Assembly: GCF_024171895.1 (NCBI RefSeq)
Contig: NZ_JAMTCQ010000008.1
Coordinates: 248,001-312,000, forward strand
DNA length: 64,000 nucleotides
Direction of reading: 5' to 3'
DNA from: Prauserella halophila
GTDB taxonomy: Bacteria; Actinomycetota; Actinomycetes; Mycobacteriales; Pseudonocardiaceae
Under the pieces are notes generated by a model. That model was not told the origin of the DNA. It saw only the letters and a program-made list of their open reading frames with translations, and made no database searches. Position numbers and translations under genes: made by a program. The first letter of the stretch is position 1. Every line of letters starts with the position of its first letter. Shown piece after piece: positions 35,428-45,846 of this stretch.

Positions 35428-36493
35428 CTGTCACCTCCGCCTCACCGGGCTCTGCCGTCCCTGCCGTGTCCGTCCACGTCGTCGCGACCGTCCCGGGTGT
35501 CTCGGGTGTTTCGCCGTGGGAGGCCGCCCGCGACTCGCCGCCTGCCTCCCGGTCGTCCGCGTCCGGGTCCCCGGTCGCCGCGGTGGGTGTCACCGCGGTG
35601 TCCTGTCGTGCCGGGCCGGGTCGCTCCGGGTCGTCTCGTGCCGGGTCGTCTCGTGCCGGGTCGACCGCTGCCGGATCGGCGGCACCGGTGCCCGGATCGC
35701 CGGGGCCGTCGCCGCCGGGATGCGGGTCCGACCCTAACGCGGCGGTCAGCGGCGCCTCGCGGGCACGGCGTTCCACGAAGGGCAGCGAGCGCAGGCGGCG
35801 CTCCAGATGCCACTGCAGATGTGCCGCGACCAGGCCGCTGACGTCACGGCGCACGCCCGGGGTGCTGTCCTCGGCCAGGGGCCAGTCGCCGTGCAGCAGA
35901 GCGGCCATCACGACGAGCACGTCGGGCGCGGGATGCACCGCGCCGGGGACACGGCAGCGCGGGCACAGCAGGCCGCCCGCCTGCACGTGGAACGCGGCGT
36001 GCCGACCGCGTTCGCCGCAGCGGGCACATTCGGTGAGCGCGGGTTCCCACCCGGCGAACGCCATGGCGCGCAGCAGGAACGCGTCGAGCACGAGGGACGA
36101 GTCGCGCTGCCCGCCCGCGAGTGCCCGCAGCGCACCGACGACGAGGAGGTACAGCTTCAGCGCGGGCTGCTCCTCCTCGGCGGCCAGCCGGTCCGCGGTC
36201 TCCACGATGGCGGCGGCCGCCGTGTACGCCTGGTAGTCGCCGACGATCGGCAGCGCGAAGGCGTCGACCGTCTGCACCTGGGTGACGACGTCGAGCGTGC
36301 GGCCGGTGTAGAACTGCACGTCGACGTGGCCGAACGGCTCGAGCCTGGCGCCGAACCGGGAGGTCGTGCGCCGCACACCCTTGGCGACGGCGCGCACCTT
36401 GCCGTTGCGGCGCGTCAGCAGCGTGATGATGCGGTCGGCCTCACCGAGCTTGTGCACGCGCAGCACCACGCCGGTGTCCCGATACAAGCTCAC
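35375..36493 (-). CDS. recO: DNA repair protein RecO with long C-terminal extension
   Basis: 372 aa from GTG 36493. N-terminal OB fold ([42 protein letters not shown]), zinc finger [25 protein letters not shown], then a Pro/Asp/Arg-rich disordered tail of about 110 residues ([19 protein letters not shown]). Typical RecO is about 250 aa. RecO mediates RecFOR-dependent strand annealing. The tail DNA contains short tandem repeats around 35620-35665 and overlaps uppS. Confidence 0.92.
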   Translation of the reverse strand: MSLYRDTGVVLRVHKLGEADRIITLLTRRNGKVRAVAKGVRRTTSRFGARLEPFGHVDVQFYTGRTLDVVTQVQTVDAFALPIVGDYQAYTAAAAIVETADRLAAEEEQPALKLYLLVVGALRALAGGQRDSSLVLDAFLLRAMAFAGWEPALTECARCGERGRHAAFHVQAGGLLCPRCRVPGAVHPAPDVLVVMAALLHGDWPLAEDSTPGVRRDVSGLVAAHLQWHLERRLRSLPFVERRAREAPLTAALGSDPHPGGDGPGDPGTGAADPAAVDPARDDPARDDPERPGPARQDTAVTPTAATGDPDADDREAGGESRAASHGETPETPGTVATTWTDTAGTAEPGEAEVTGAAEGSRNGTRTGGAGS

Positions 36494-36585
36494 CGGAACA
36501 GTTTCCCACGCCGGGGTGACAACGCCGTGATCAGCGGCGCCGAGGCGTGACACTCATCGCCGCGGGCGATGCCTACGGGGCGCCT

Positions 36586-37008
36586 TCACGATCCCGTGGA
36601 ACGGAACCACTCCCCCGCGGGCACGCCGCGGAACACCCACCACGCGACGGTCACGACCACGAGCGTGATCAACGCAGCGTGCCCCGTGCGCCCTGCCGGC
36701 CACCACCGCCGTGCCCGTCCGGCTTCCCATCGAGCCAGAGCGAACAGCACAGCTGCCGCCAACGGCATCAGCACGGCGATCGCGAAGGCGTTGTGGCCGA
36801 CGGCGGCGACCAGATCCCCGCGAAGCAGGTCACCGATGGCACGGCTGCCGCCACAGAACGGGCAGTCGATTCCGGTGAGTGCACGGAACCAGCACGGTAT
36901 CGCCACAACGCCGGTGCCCAACGCCACGGCGATGAGCAGGCCGCCACCCGCGAGGCCCGGCGTGACACGCAGGGCGTGCCACGGCCGGATCACCTGCGGA
37001 GGGGTCAT
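36586..37008 (-). CDS. DUF2752 membrane protein
   Basis: 140 aa, three helices. PCWFRALTGIDCPFCGGSRAIGDLLRGDLVAAVGHNAFA is the DUF2752 signature with a CPFCGG motif. Starts 1 bp past the RDD gene stop, so co-translated with it. Function unknown. Confidence 0.85.
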   Translation of the reverse strand: MTPPQVIRPWHALRVTPGLAGGGLLIAVALGTGVVAIPCWFRALTGIDCPFCGGSRAIGDLLRGDLVAAVGHNAFAIAVLMPLAAAVLFALARWEAGRARRWWPAGRTGHAALITLVVVTVAWWVFRGVPAGEWFRSTGS

Positions 37009-37009
37009 G

Positions 37010-37984
37010 TCAGTAGTTGACCGGCTTCGTCGAGATGACGTACGTCTTGGCGGCCTTGTCGTGCCAGCCCTGGCGCGCCTGCTCGTCGAAGAACGGCGAG
37101 AGATTCATGAGCAGCGACACCAGGCCCCCGATGCAGGGGATGATGCCCGGCGCCATCTGCGTCGCGACACGGCTGAACGCCGGACCGCTGCCGATTCCCG
37201 GTTGTTGCTGCATACTGCTCAACTCGGTCATGACCCGCAGGCCCGCGACGCTCTTGCCGACAGTAGCGCCCCGGGAACCGAGCATGAGGCCCTCGTACAG
37301 GACCAACCCGATGAACGGCAGCGGTGCCATCAACCAGATGATCCAGCCCAGGCCCGGATCGCTCGCGACGACGGCCAACTGGATGATCATCACGAGGATG
37401 CCGACCGGCATACCGATGATCAGACCGTCGACCAGCCTGGCGAGGAACCGGCTGCCCATGGTGCCGAGCACCAGCGGGCCGGTGTTCGAGAACTGGATCT
37501 GCGCACCGGGCACGATGATCCGGGCCTGCCCGGCCACCATCTGGCCACCCCCGAAACCACCGGGCTGCTGGCCGGGGAATCCGCCCGGCTGTCCGTACGG
37601 CGGCTGTCCGTACGGCGGCTGTCCGTACGGCGGCTGTCCGTACGGCGGCTGTCCGTACGGCGGCTGTCCGTACGGCGGCTGCTGACCGAAGGGCTGCTGA
37701 CCGGGTGCCGGTTGCCCGTACGGCTGTTGCCCTGGCGCCGGTTGCCCGTACGGCTGCTGACCGGGTGCCGGTTGCTGAAACCCGCCGGACTGGGGATTCG
37801 GCTGCTGAAAGCCCCCCGACGGAGGCTGCTCGTACTGCCCCGGCACTCCCTGCCCGTACGGCTGACCCGGCTGCTGGCCCGGCTGCTGGCCGTACGGCTG
37901 CTGCCCCGGTGCGCCCTGGCCGTACGGCTGCTGCTCTTGGCCGGGCTGCTGGTTGTAGGGCTGCTGGTTGTAAGGATTGGTCAT
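37010..37984 (-). CDS. RDD-family membrane protein with Gln/Pro/Tyr-rich N-terminus
   Basis: 324 aa. The first 150 residues are PYGQP-type repeats (six exact PPYGQ copies), low-complexity and probably cytosolic; then the RDD domain ([42 protein letters not shown]) with three helices, ending STKPVNY. RDD proteins are thought to transport small ions or solutes. ATG 37984. Paralogue of the next gene downstream on the map (38091-38681). Confidence 0.9.
   Translation of the reverse strand: MTNPYNQQPYNQQPGQEQQPYGQGAPGQQPYGQQPGQQPGQPYGQGVPGQYEQPPSGGFQQPNPQSGGFQQPAPGQQPYGQPAPGQQPYGQPAPGQQPFGQQPPYGQPPYGQPPYGQPPYGQPPYGQPPYGQPGGFPGQQPGGFGGGQMVAGQARIIVPGAQIQFSNTGPLVLGTMGSRFLARLVDGLIIGMPVGILVMIIQLAVVASDPGLGWIIWLMAPLPFIGLVLYEGLMLGSRGATVGKSVAGLRVMTELSSMQQQPGIGSGPAFSRVATQMAPGIIPCIGGLVSLLMNLSPFFDEQARQGWHDKAAKTYVISTKPVNY
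37587..37676 (-). repeat. Six exact 15-bp tandem repeats
   Basis: GGCTGTCCGTACGGC (plus strand) repeated six times without mismatch, encoding the PYGQP units. Perfect identity indicates recent expansion by slippage; copy number should vary between strains. Confidence 0.95.
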
Positions 37985-38090
37985 GCGGGTCCGTCTCCCC
38001 CTTGTGGCGATGATCGCGCGAGACAGTACCTCATGGACGCCCTCGGCGAGGTGTCCCATGACCTACGCACGGGCATGCCTGCCCGGAACG

Positions 38091-38681
38091 TCAATAACGT
38101 ACCGGTTTGGTCGACACCACGTAGGTTCCGGCTGCCTTGTCGGGCCAGCCTTGGCGCGTGATTTCGTCGAAGAACGGCGACACGCCGACGAGCACCGTGA
38201 TGAAGCCACCGAGACACGGCAACAGAGCCGGTAACGCAAGCGTCGCCGCACGGAGCAGACCGGCTCCGATACCCGGGCAACTGCCGGGACGGGTCGCCGA
38301 ACGTTCCGTCACCACTCGCACACCGGCAACCGTCTTTCCGACGGTCGCTCCGCGAAGGCCGTTGAGCAGACCGTCGTAGACGAACCACACCACGACCACA
38401 GCCGGTGCGAGGAGCAGCAGCGTCCACCACAACCTCGGCTGTTCGACCACCACGGCGAACAGCAGCACGACGAACCCGACGCCGGCCGGCACACCGAGAA
38501 TGACCGAGTCCACCAGACGTGCGACGAACCGGCTTCCCATCGTGGCGAGCACGAGTGGCGCGGTGCCCGGAAACCGGATCCACGCGCCCGGCGTGATGAC
38601 CTCCGGACCGTCCACCCCGCCTCCGTACTGCGGCGGCAGGGACGCACCTCCGAACGAGTGGGGCGGGTAGGGGCCGGACAC
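38091..38681 (-). CDS. RDD-family membrane protein, paralogue
   Basis: 196 aa from GTG 38681. The RDD domain (GSRFVARLVDSVILGVPAGVGFV, GATVGKTVAGVRVVTE) and the STKPVRY end mirror the neighbouring RDD protein; the repeat-rich N-terminus is missing (only about 25 residues). 9 bp after the era stop. Likely a tandem duplicate that kept a short N-terminus. Confidence 0.88.
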   Translation of the reverse strand: MSGPYPPHSFGGASLPPQYGGGVDGPEVITPGAWIRFPGTAPLVLATMGSRFVARLVDSVILGVPAGVGFVVLLFAVVVEQPRLWWTLLLLAPAVVVVWFVYDGLLNGLRGATVGKTVAGVRVVTERSATRPGSCPGIGAGLLRAATLALPALLPCLGGFITVLVGVSPFFDEITRQGWPDKAAGTYVVSTKPVRY

Positions 38682-38690
38682 GGTGAGACC

Positions 38691-39704
38691 TCAGAAGCCC
38701 AGGCGGCCCAGCTGCTTCGCGTCGCGCTGCCATTCCTTCGCCACCTTGACGTGCAGGTCGAGATAGACCTTCGAGCCGAGCAGCGCCTCGATGTGCGTGC
38801 GGGCGGTGGCACCCACCTGCTTGAGCCTGCCCGCCTTGTGCCCCAGCACGATGGCCTTCTGGCTCTGCCGTTCGACGAACAGGTGCGCGTAGATGTCGAC
38901 CATGTCGCCCGAGCCTTCGCGCGGGATCATCTCTTCGACCGTGACGGCGATCGAGTGCGGCAGTTCGTCCCGCACACCCTCCAGCGCGGCCTCGCGGATG
39001 AGCTCGGCCACCAGCCGCTGTTCGGGCTCGTCGGTGAGGTCGCCGTCCGGGTACAGCTGCGGCCCCTCCGGCAGCTGGCTCACCAGCACGTCGGCGACCG
39101 TGTCGAGCTGATAGCCACTGGTGGCCGACACCGGAACGAGCTCGGCCAGCTCCATCAGCTGCTGCAGCTCCAGCAGCTGCTCGGCGACGACCTCCGGCTT
39201 GACGAGGTCGGTCTTGGTGACGATCCCGACGACGGGCGTGCGCCGCGCGATCTTGGCCAGTTCCGCCGCGATGTACTTGTCCCCGGGGCCGATCTTTTCC
39301 CCGGCCGGCACGCAGAAGCCGACCACGTCCACTTCGGACCACGTGGCGCGGACGACGTCGTTGAGCCGTTCCCCGAGCAGCGTGCGCGGCCGGTGCAGCC
39401 CCGGAGTGTCCACAATGATCAGCTGGGCGTCGTCGCGGTGCACGATCCCGCGGACGGCGTGCCGCGTCGTCTGCGGCTTGGTCGACGTGATCGCGATCTT
39501 CGTGCCCACGAGCGCGTTGGTCAGCGTCGACTTGCCCGCGTTGGGCCGTCCGACGAAACAGGCGAACCCCGACCGGTGCTCGGCGGGCGTCTCCCGAAAC
39601 CCCGTGTCCTGGATCCCGGCGTCCCGCAGCTTCGCGGCGAGGTCGTCGCCCGGCTCGTCCGTGCCGCCGTCGTCGTCCCGCCCGTGATCACCGGCTCCCG
39701 TCAC
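38691..39704 (-). CDS. era: GTPase Era
   Basis: 337 aa. N-terminal GTPase (G1 GRPNAGKST, G2 TTRH region, G3 DTPGLHRP, G4 TKTD, G5 SAT) and C-terminal KH domain (ERQSQKAIVLGHKAGRLKQVGATARTHIE). Involved in 16S rRNA maturation/30S assembly. About 40-residue N-terminal tail is Gly/Asp-rich. GTG 39704 overlaps the upstream gene by 4 bp. Confidence 0.96.
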   Translation of the reverse strand: MTGAGDHGRDDDGGTDEPGDDLAAKLRDAGIQDTGFRETPAEHRSGFACFVGRPNAGKSTLTNALVGTKIAITSTKPQTTRHAVRGIVHRDDAQLIIVDTPGLHRPRTLLGERLNDVVRATWSEVDVVGFCVPAGEKIGPGDKYIAAELAKIARRTPVVGIVTKTDLVKPEVVAEQLLELQQLMELAELVPVSATSGYQLDTVADVLVSQLPEGPQLYPDGDLTDEPEQRLVAELIREAALEGVRDELPHSIAVTVEEMIPREGSGDMVDIYAHLFVERQSQKAIVLGHKAGRLKQVGATARTHIEALLGSKVYLDLHVKVAKEWQRDAKQLGRLGF

Positions 39705-40036
39705 CGGACGGTCTCCTGCACGTCCCCCGCCGGGTCGGCGCGCAGCACCGGTGCGTCGGCCGTCAGGTCGCGCACCGCGTGCACCGACTCCTCCGCCACG
39801 AGCGGCTCCGCCGTCACCACTGCCGCCGCCTCGAGTCCCTCGGCCCCGCTCGACACCGCAGCCGCCACCGCGGCCTGCACCGCCGTGAGCGTCAGCGACG
39901 GCAGGTCGATCGTCGCCGCCGCGTAGGTCCGCCCGTCGGTGTCGCGCACCGCCGCCCCTTCGGCGGCCTGGATCCGCGCCCGCGTCGAGCGCGCCAGAAT
40001 GACGAGCTTCTCGTCCTCCGGGTCGAGGTCAGGCAT
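39701..40036 (-). CDS. Cytidine deaminase-like protein lacking the zinc site
   Basis: 111 aa, commonly annotated as cytidine deaminase in actinomycetes. Fold features (KLVILARSTRARI, VRDTDGRTYAAATIDLPSLTLTAVQAAVAAAVSSGAEGLEAAAVV) are visible, but the catalytic C/HAE and PCxxC motifs are absent, so deaminase activity is unlikely. Overlaps CorC gene end by 8 bp and is coupled to era. Confidence 0.8.
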   Translation of the reverse strand: MPDLDPEDEKLVILARSTRARIQAAEGAAVRDTDGRTYAAATIDLPSLTLTAVQAAVAAAVSSGAEGLEAAAVVTAEPLVAEESVHAVRDLTADAPVLRADPAGDVQETVR

Positions 40037-41363
40037 GTTCGACGCTCCTATCGCTGTCACTCTCGTCGCTTCCGTTGGTTCGCTGCGGCCGGTCCGCGTT
40101 CTCATAAGTGCAGCGCACGACGACCGTGGTGATCCGCATCCGGCCACGGCGGTCCTTGCCGCCCTCGGCCCGCAGCCGCAACTCGCCGATCTCCGCCTCG
40201 GCGCCGGGCAGCGGCACCCGGCCCAGCCGCTGCGCCAGCAGCCCGCCGACCGTTTCGACGTCGTGATCGGACAGGTCGACGTCGAACAGCTCGCTCAGGT
40301 CGTCGATGCCCAGCCGTGCCGAGACCCGCACGGCGCCGTCGGCCAGTTCCTCCACGTCGGGCCGTTCCTCGGAGTCGGACTCGTCGGTGATCTCGCCGAC
40401 GATCTCCTCGAGGACGTCCTCGATGGTCAGCAGCCCGGCCGTGCCACCGTACTCGTCGACCGCGATGACCAGGTGGTGCCGGGACACCTGCATCTCGTTG
40501 AGCAGACCGTCGAGCCGTTTCGAATCGGGCACGAACGCGGCCGGGCTCATGAGCTCCGCGACCGGCCGGGCGTTGCCGCCTGCGGCCATGGCCGCCTGCA
40601 CCAGATCCTTCAGGTTCACCACACCGACGATGTCGTCGGCGGTCTCGCCGATCACCGGCAGCCGCGTGAACCCGGTCCGCATCGACAGGGCGAGGGCCTG
40701 CCGCACGGTCTTGGTCTGCTCGATCCACACGATCTCGGTCCGCGGCACCATCACGCCACGGGCCACGGTGTCGCCGAGTTCGAACACCGAGTGGATCATT
40801 TCGCGTTCGTCGGTACCGACGACACCGCGCTCACCGGCGAGGTCGACGAGTTCGCGCAACTCGGCTTCGGTGGTGAACGGACCCTCGCGGAAACCCTTGC
40901 CCGGCGTGATCGCGTTGCCGACCGCGATGAGCAGCCTGCTGAGCGGTCCGAGAATCGTGCCCAGCACACGGACGGGACCGGCCACGATCAGCCCGACGGG
41001 ATAGGGGTGCTGCCTGCCGATCGTGCGCGGCCCGACGCCGACGAGCACGTAACTGGCCACCACCATCACCACGCCGGCGCCGGCGACGGCCAACCAGTCC
41101 TGCTGGAACCAGCGGATGCTGACGACGGTGACGAGCACGGTCGCCGTGAGCTCACAGGCGAGGCGCAGCAACATCAGCAGGTTGATGTGCCTGCTGCGCT
41201 CCCCGATGACGGCCACGAGCTGGCGCGCACCGGTGCGGCCCGCACGGACCATGCCCTCGGCACGCGCCTGCGACACGGCGCTCACCGCCGAGTCGGCCGC
41301 GGCGAAGACGCCGCCCAGCAGTACCAGCAGGACGGCCAGAATCAGGGCCGCGGTACTGCTCAC
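40029..41363 (-). CDS. CorC/HlyC-type membrane protein with CBS domains
   Basis: 444 aa. DUF21 membrane part (four helices, first 130 residues), two CBS motifs ([12 protein letters not shown]..., [20 protein letters not shown]) and the CorC_HlyC domain ([22 protein letters not shown]). Family includes magnesium/cobalt transport-related proteins. GTG 41363 overlaps ybeY by 4 bp. Confidence 0.93.
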   Translation of the reverse strand: MSSTAALILAVLLVLLGGVFAAADSAVSAVSQARAEGMVRAGRTGARQLVAVIGERSRHINLLMLLRLACELTATVLVTVVSIRWFQQDWLAVAGAGVVMVVASYVLVGVGPRTIGRQHPYPVGLIVAGPVRVLGTILGPLSRLLIAVGNAITPGKGFREGPFTTEAELRELVDLAGERGVVGTDEREMIHSVFELGDTVARGVMVPRTEIVWIEQTKTVRQALALSMRTGFTRLPVIGETADDIVGVVNLKDLVQAAMAAGGNARPVAELMSPAAFVPDSKRLDGLLNEMQVSRHHLVIAVDEYGGTAGLLTIEDVLEEIVGEITDESDSEERPDVEELADGAVRVSARLGIDDLSELFDVDLSDHDVETVGGLLAQRLGRVPLPGAEAEIGELRLRAEGGKDRRGRMRITTVVVRCTYENADRPQRTNGSDESDSDRSVEHA

Positions 41364-41911
41364 GGTGTCTCCTGGTTCGTCCCTCCGTCGAGCCCGGCGG
41401 CGCCGAGCAGACGGTCGTCGACGCTGCGCTGCGCCTCCCGGCGGGACTCCTCCAGTTGCGCCGCCTGGAAGTCGGCGAGGATGCGGTTCTGCAGGCCGAA
41501 CATCTCGCGTTCCTCGGCCGGCTCGGCGTGGTCGTAGCCGAGCAGGTGCAGCGTGCCGTGGACGGTCAGCAGGTGCAGCTCGTCCATCAGCGCGTGGCCC
41601 GCCTGCTTGGCCTGGTCACGCGCGAAGGCCGGGCACAGCACGATGTCGCCGAGCAGCGCGGCGGTGTCGTCCGGTGCGTCGGGCCTGCGGGTCCCTTCCA
41701 TCTCTTCCATGGGGAACGCCATGACGTCGGTCGGCCCCGGCAGATCCATCCACCGCTCGTGGAGGTCCTCCATGACGTCGAGGGTCACCAGCAGCACCGA
41801 CAGTTCGGCGAGCGGGCTCACCTCCATCTGGTCCAGGGCGAACCTGGTGGCCGACACGATCGACTCCTCGTCGACGCCGACTCCGGACTCGTTGGCGATC
41901 TCGATACTCAC
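41360..41911 (-). CDS. ybeY: Endoribonuclease YbeY
   Basis: 183 aa from GTG 41911. The zinc motif [11 protein letters not shown] and the [10 protein letters not shown] segment define YbeY, needed for 16S rRNA 3' end maturation. Overlaps phoH by 4 bp (GTGA). Confidence 0.95.
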   Translation of the reverse strand: MSIEIANESGVGVDEESIVSATRFALDQMEVSPLAELSVLLVTLDVMEDLHERWMDLPGPTDVMAFPMEEMEGTRRPDAPDDTAALLGDIVLCPAFARDQAKQAGHALMDELHLLTVHGTLHLLGYDHAEPAEEREMFGLQNRILADFQAAQLEESRREAQRSVDDRLLGAAGLDGGTNQETP

Positions 41912-43008
41912 GCGCGATCCTCGCTGTGCTTGCCGTTGCCCGCGGACCTGCCGCGACCGCCGCCACCGCGCCCGTCCGCAGCGCCGGGAGCGGACGTCTC
42001 GCCTGCCGCTGCGTCCTGCGTGGCCTGCCACTTCTCGTAGGCGTCCACGATGTCGCCGACGAGCTTGTGCCGCACGACGTCACTGCTGGTCAGAGTCGAG
42101 AAATGCAGATCATCGACGCCGTCGAGGATCTCGCGCACGATTCGCAGTCCGCTGCGCTGTCCGCCCGGCAGGTCGACCTGGGTGATGTCGCCGGTCACGA
42201 CGACCTGCGACCCGAACCCGAGCCGGGTCAGGAACATTTTCATCTGCTCGGGCGTGGTGTTCTGTGCTTCGTCGAGGATCACGAAGGCGTCGTTGAGCGA
42301 CCGGCCACGCATGTAGGCGAGCGGGGCGATCTCGATGGTGCCCGCCTGCATCAGCCGCGGGATCGACTCGGGGTCGACCATGTCGTAGAGCGCGTCGTAC
42401 AACGGCCGCAGGTACGGGTCGATCTTCTCGTTCAGCGTGCCCGGCAGGTACCCGAGCCGCTCTCCCGCCTCGACGGCCGGCCGCGTGAGGATGATGCGGT
42501 TGACCTGTTTGGCCTGCAGCGCCTGGACGGCCTTCGCCATGGCCAGATACGTCTTGCCGGTACCGGCGGGGCCGATACCGAACACGATGGTGTGCTGGTC
42601 GATGGCCTCGACGTAGCGCTTCTGGTTCAGCGTCTTCGGCCGGATGGTGCGCCCGCGCCGCGACAGGATGTCCATGCTCAGGACCTCGGCCGGGGACTCC
42701 GCGTTGCCCGCCGACAACATGCCGACGGTGCGGCGCACCGCGTCGGGTCCGAGCTGCTGCCCCTTGGAGGCGAGTGCGACGAGCTCGCCGAACGCCCGCT
42801 CGGCGAAGGCGACCGCGGAGGACTCGCCGGTCAGCGTGACCTCGTTGCCCCGGACGTGCACATCGGCGTCGAGCAGTTCTTCGATGACCCGCAGATTCTC
42901 ATCGCTCGACCCGAGCAGCGCCAGCGTGGCCGCGTCGGGAATCGGGAGCTTCGAGCGCGCCTGCGTACCGCCGGTCTCGGGCGTCTGCTGCGGAACGGTT
43001 CCGGCCAC
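41908..43008 (-). CDS. phoH: PhoH-like ATPase
   Basis: 366 aa. Walker [16 protein letters not shown], Walker [12 protein letters not shown], sensor [13 protein letters not shown]-terminal small domain and Gly/Arg-rich C-terminal tail. phoH–ybeY pairs act in RNA metabolism. Start GTG 43008. Confidence 0.95.
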   Translation of the reverse strand: MAGTVPQQTPETGGTQARSKLPIPDAATLALLGSSDENLRVIEELLDADVHVRGNEVTLTGESSAVAFAERAFGELVALASKGQQLGPDAVRRTVGMLSAGNAESPAEVLSMDILSRRGRTIRPKTLNQKRYVEAIDQHTIVFGIGPAGTGKTYLAMAKAVQALQAKQVNRIILTRPAVEAGERLGYLPGTLNEKIDPYLRPLYDALYDMVDPESIPRLMQAGTIEIAPLAYMRGRSLNDAFVILDEAQNTTPEQMKMFLTRLGFGSQVVVTGDITQVDLPGGQRSGLRIVREILDGVDDLHFSTLTSSDVVRHKLVGDIVDAYEKWQATQDAAAGETSAPGAADGRGGGGRGRSAGNGKHSEDRA

Positions 43009-43136
43009 GTGGCCTCTGGCCTGCCTTCTGCACTCATCGTGCCGGTCGGTAACGGATGTCTGCCTGCCATGCTAACGGCCGTACCGGCGCAAGGGCTCCC
43101 GGATTCTCGGCTCCCCGGTGCTCCCGGCGCGTGGTA

Positions 43137-43520
43137 TCAGCCTTCGTCCGGCTTCTCCTGATAACGCCCGAAGAAGCCGAGCTGTTCCCCGCCCAGCACG
43201 TGGGCGTGGACGTGGAAAACGGTCTGCCCGGCATCGGCTCCGGTGTTGAACACGACGCGATAGCCGCTCTCCACCAGGCCGTCGAGGTCGGCGACCCGGT
43301 GTGCGGTGGCGATCACGTCGGCGAGCAGCGCCGGATCGGCCGCCGCGAGCTCGCCCACGTCGCGGTACCGCGTCTTGGGCACCACGAGCACGTGCGTGGC
43401 AGCCTGCGGGGAGATGTCGCGGAACGCCAGCGTGGTGGTCGTCTCCTCGACGATGTCGGCCGGGATCTCGCGCGCGATGATCCGCTCGAACAGGGTTTCC
43501 GACGGGTCGGGCTCACTCAT
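43137..43520 (-). CDS. HIT-family hydrolase (HINT-like)
   Basis: 127 aa from ATG 43520. HVHAHVLGG is the histidine triad, TLAFRDISPQAATHVLVVPK the substrate-loop; purine nucleoside phosphoramidase/AMP-lysine hydrolase-like. 128 bp separates it from phoH. Full length. Confidence 0.94.
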   Translation of the reverse strand: MSEPDPSETLFERIIAREIPADIVEETTTTLAFRDISPQAATHVLVVPKTRYRDVGELAAADPALLADVIATAHRVADLDGLVESGYRVVFNTGADAGQTVFHVHAHVLGGEQLGFFGRYQEKPDEG

Positions 43521-43843
43521 GGCGGAAACTGTAGCTGGCCGGCACGAGGGCCTGCGGACACCGGCACGGCGGCGACGGCCGATATACCGCAGGCCGAAAC
43601 ACCGCGGCGCAGGTGGAACGTGGGGGACGCGTGCCACCCGCGCCGCGGCTCCGCCGGGCCGAGGGGGAGGTGCCCGGCGTGGTCTCGGCGTATCGGCCGG
43701 ACGCGGCAGCGCCGAACACTGCAGCGTCGAACACTGCAGAGCCGACCGGCAGCGGATCCGACCGATCGTTAACCAGCGTAACTGTCGTGCCGTGGACGAG
43801 CGACCGTACCGACCGTTCGTCGACCGAGTGCATCGGTGAACGG
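43521..43843. other. 323-bp intergenic region with direct repeats
   Basis: No gene supported. Contains two 12-bp direct repeats CGAACACTGCAG (43713-43724 and 43728-43739) followed by a less GC-rich stretch (GTTAACCAGCGTAACTG), a plausible HIT-phoH promoter region. Confidence 0.6.
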
Positions 43844-44644
43844 TCACCATCGCGCGGTCAGCGCACCGAGGGCACCGAGGGCCACCGCGCCCGCCGTCGA
43901 CGTCCGCAGCACGTCCGGACCGAGGCGCACGCCGACGGCGCCGGCTCGCGTGAGCGCCGTCAGCTCCTCGGCGGTGACGCCCCCTTCCGGACCGACGATC
44001 AGGTACAGCTCACCGCGGACGGGTAGCGCCACATCCTTCAGGCCGGCCTCGGCGGTCGCCTCCAGCAGGTACCCGCCGCCGGCCCCGGCCACGAGCGCCG
44101 CCAGGCCTGTGGTGTCGACCGGCTCGGGCACCTCGGGTACGCGTCCACGTCGTGCCTGTTTCGCCGCGGACCGCGCAGCGGTGCGCCAGCGGGCGAGCGC
44201 CTTCGCACCCCGCGGCCCGTCGTCCCACTTCGCGATGCTGCGGCTGGCACGCCACGGCAGGACGGCGTCCGCCCCCGCTTCGGTGGCCAGTTCGACGGCG
44301 AGCTCACCGCGGTCGCCCTTCGCCAGCGCCTGCACGATCGTCACCCGCAGCTGCGGCGGCGGGTCCTCGCGTCGCCCCAGCACCGTGACCTCGAGCGACG
44401 GATGCCGACCCGGTGCGACGGCGTCGACGGCACAGTCGGCGAGCCCGCCGGCGCCGTCGGACAGCGTCAGGCGCTCGCCCGCCCGGGTGCGCCGTACGGT
44501 CACCGCATGCCGCGCCTCCTCGCCGTCGAGCACCGCGTGCTCGCCCGGAGGCAGCGCGTCGACCAGGAACACCGGAGGCGTCGACTCCGGCGGCGACGAC
44601 TCCCGGCCGGTCTCCCCGCCGGCACCGTCGCCGCCCGCGGTCAC
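43844..44644 (-). CDS. rsmE: 16S rRNA (uracil-1498-N3)-methyltransferase
   Basis: 266-aa SPOUT methyltransferase. [19 protein letters not shown] (PUA-like N domain), [33 protein letters not shown] and [14 protein letters not shown] (trefoil-knot SAM site). The first 20 residues are Gly/Ser-rich. GTG 44644 overlaps dnaJ by 4 bp. Confidence 0.94.
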   Translation of the reverse strand: MTAGGDGAGGETGRESSPPESTPPVFLVDALPPGEHAVLDGEEARHAVTVRRTRAGERLTLSDGAGGLADCAVDAVAPGRHPSLEVTVLGRREDPPPQLRVTIVQALAKGDRGELAVELATEAGADAVLPWRASRSIAKWDDGPRGAKALARWRTAARSAAKQARRGRVPEVPEPVDTTGLAALVAGAGGGYLLEATAEAGLKDVALPVRGELYLIVGPEGGVTAEELTALTRAGAVGVRLGPDVLRTSTAGAVALGALGALTARW

Positions 44645-45807
44645 TTCTTCGCGCGCAGCTTGGAGAACAGCCCACCGCGGTGGGCGCCGCTGCCCGCGAG
44701 CTCGGGCGCCTCCTCGCCGCGCAGCTTCGCCAGCTGCCGGATCAGGTCCGCCTGCTCCTCGTCCACCTTCGACGGCACCACGACGTCGACGTGGACGTGC
44801 AGGTCTCCCCGGCCGTCGACGCGGCCGGACGACCGCAGCCGCGGCATGCCCTTGCCGGTGAACACGAGCTCGGTCTCCGGCTGCGTGCCCGGTTCGATCT
44901 CGACGTCCACCTCACCGTCGATCAGCGTCTCGAGCGGCACGGACGCACCGAGCGCAGCGCTGGTCATCGGGATCCGCAGTCGGCAGTGCAGGTCGTTGCC
45001 CTGGCGTTCGAAGACCTCGTTCGGTTCCTCGTCGATCTCGACGTACAGGTCGCCGGCCGGACCGCCGCCCGGACCGACCTCACCCTGCCCGGACAGGCGG
45101 ATGCGCATGCCGTCGCCGACGCCGGCCGGGATCTTGGTCGAGACGTTGCGACGGGCGCGCACGCGACCGTCGCCGCTGCACTTGCGGCACGGGTCGGTGA
45201 TCTTCTCGCCGAGGCCCTGGCACGCGGGGCACGGCCGGGCGGTGACGACCTGGCCGAGGAACGAGCGCTGCACCGACTGCACCTCGCCCTGACCGCCGCA
45301 CGTGTCGCACGTGGCCACCGAGCCGTTCTCGCCCATGCCGGCGCCGCGGCACTCGTCACACAGCACGGCCGTGTCGACGGCGATCTCCTTGTCGATACCC
45401 GTCGCGCACTCTTCGAGCGTCAGCTGCAGCCGGATCAGCGCGTCCGACCCGGGCTGGACCCGGCTGCGCGGCCCCCGGCCCCGGCCGCCACCGCCGGCCC
45501 CGCCGAAGAAGGCGTCCATGATGTCGCCCAAGCCACCGAAGCCGCTGAACGGGTCGCCGCCACCGCGGCCACCGCCCGCACCGGCGCCGCCGTCCATCGG
45601 GTCGCCACCCAGGTCGACGACCTTGCGCTTCTGGGGGTCGGACAGCACCTCGTAGGCCGTCGTGACCTCGCCGAACTTCTGTTGCGCGTCCTCGGACGGG
45701 TTGACGTCGGGGTGCAACTCACGCGCGAGCTTGCGGTAGGCCCGCTTGATCTCCTGGTCGCTCGCGTCCTTCGACACGCCCAGAGTTCCGTAGTAGTCCC
45801 TCGCCAC
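44641..45807 (-). CDS. dnaJ: Molecular chaperone DnaJ (DnaJ2 type)
   Basis: 388 aa. J-domain with HPDVN (HPD motif), Gly-rich linker ([11 protein letters not shown]), four CxxCxGxG zinc repeats ([32 protein letters not shown]), then the peptide-binding domain. Directly downstream of hrcA, the order of mycobacterial dnaJ2. Confidence 0.96.
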   Translation of the reverse strand: MARDYYGTLGVSKDASDQEIKRAYRKLARELHPDVNPSEDAQQKFGEVTTAYEVLSDPQKRKVVDLGGDPMDGGAGAGGGRGGGDPFSGFGGLGDIMDAFFGGAGGGGRGRGPRSRVQPGSDALIRLQLTLEECATGIDKEIAVDTAVLCDECRGAGMGENGSVATCDTCGGQGEVQSVQRSFLGQVVTARPCPACQGLGEKITDPCRKCSGDGRVRARRNVSTKIPAGVGDGMRIRLSGQGEVGPGGGPAGDLYVEIDEEPNEVFERQGNDLHCRLRIPMTSAALGASVPLETLIDGEVDVEIEPGTQPETELVFTGKGMPRLRSSGRVDGRGDLHVHVDVVVPSKVDEEQADLIRQLAKLRGEEAPELAGSGAHRGGLFSKLRAKK

Positions 45808-45846
45808 CGTTTCGACGTCCTCCTAGTACCGCACCTGAAACCGGGG

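Noticed and set aside
37587-37676. CRISPR array
   Set aside because: Units are contiguous 15-mers without spacers and encode PYGQP; no cas genes.
43521-43843. Short plus-strand frames between HIT and rsmE
   Set aside because: No Shine-Dalgarno, low-complexity composition and no recognisable domain.
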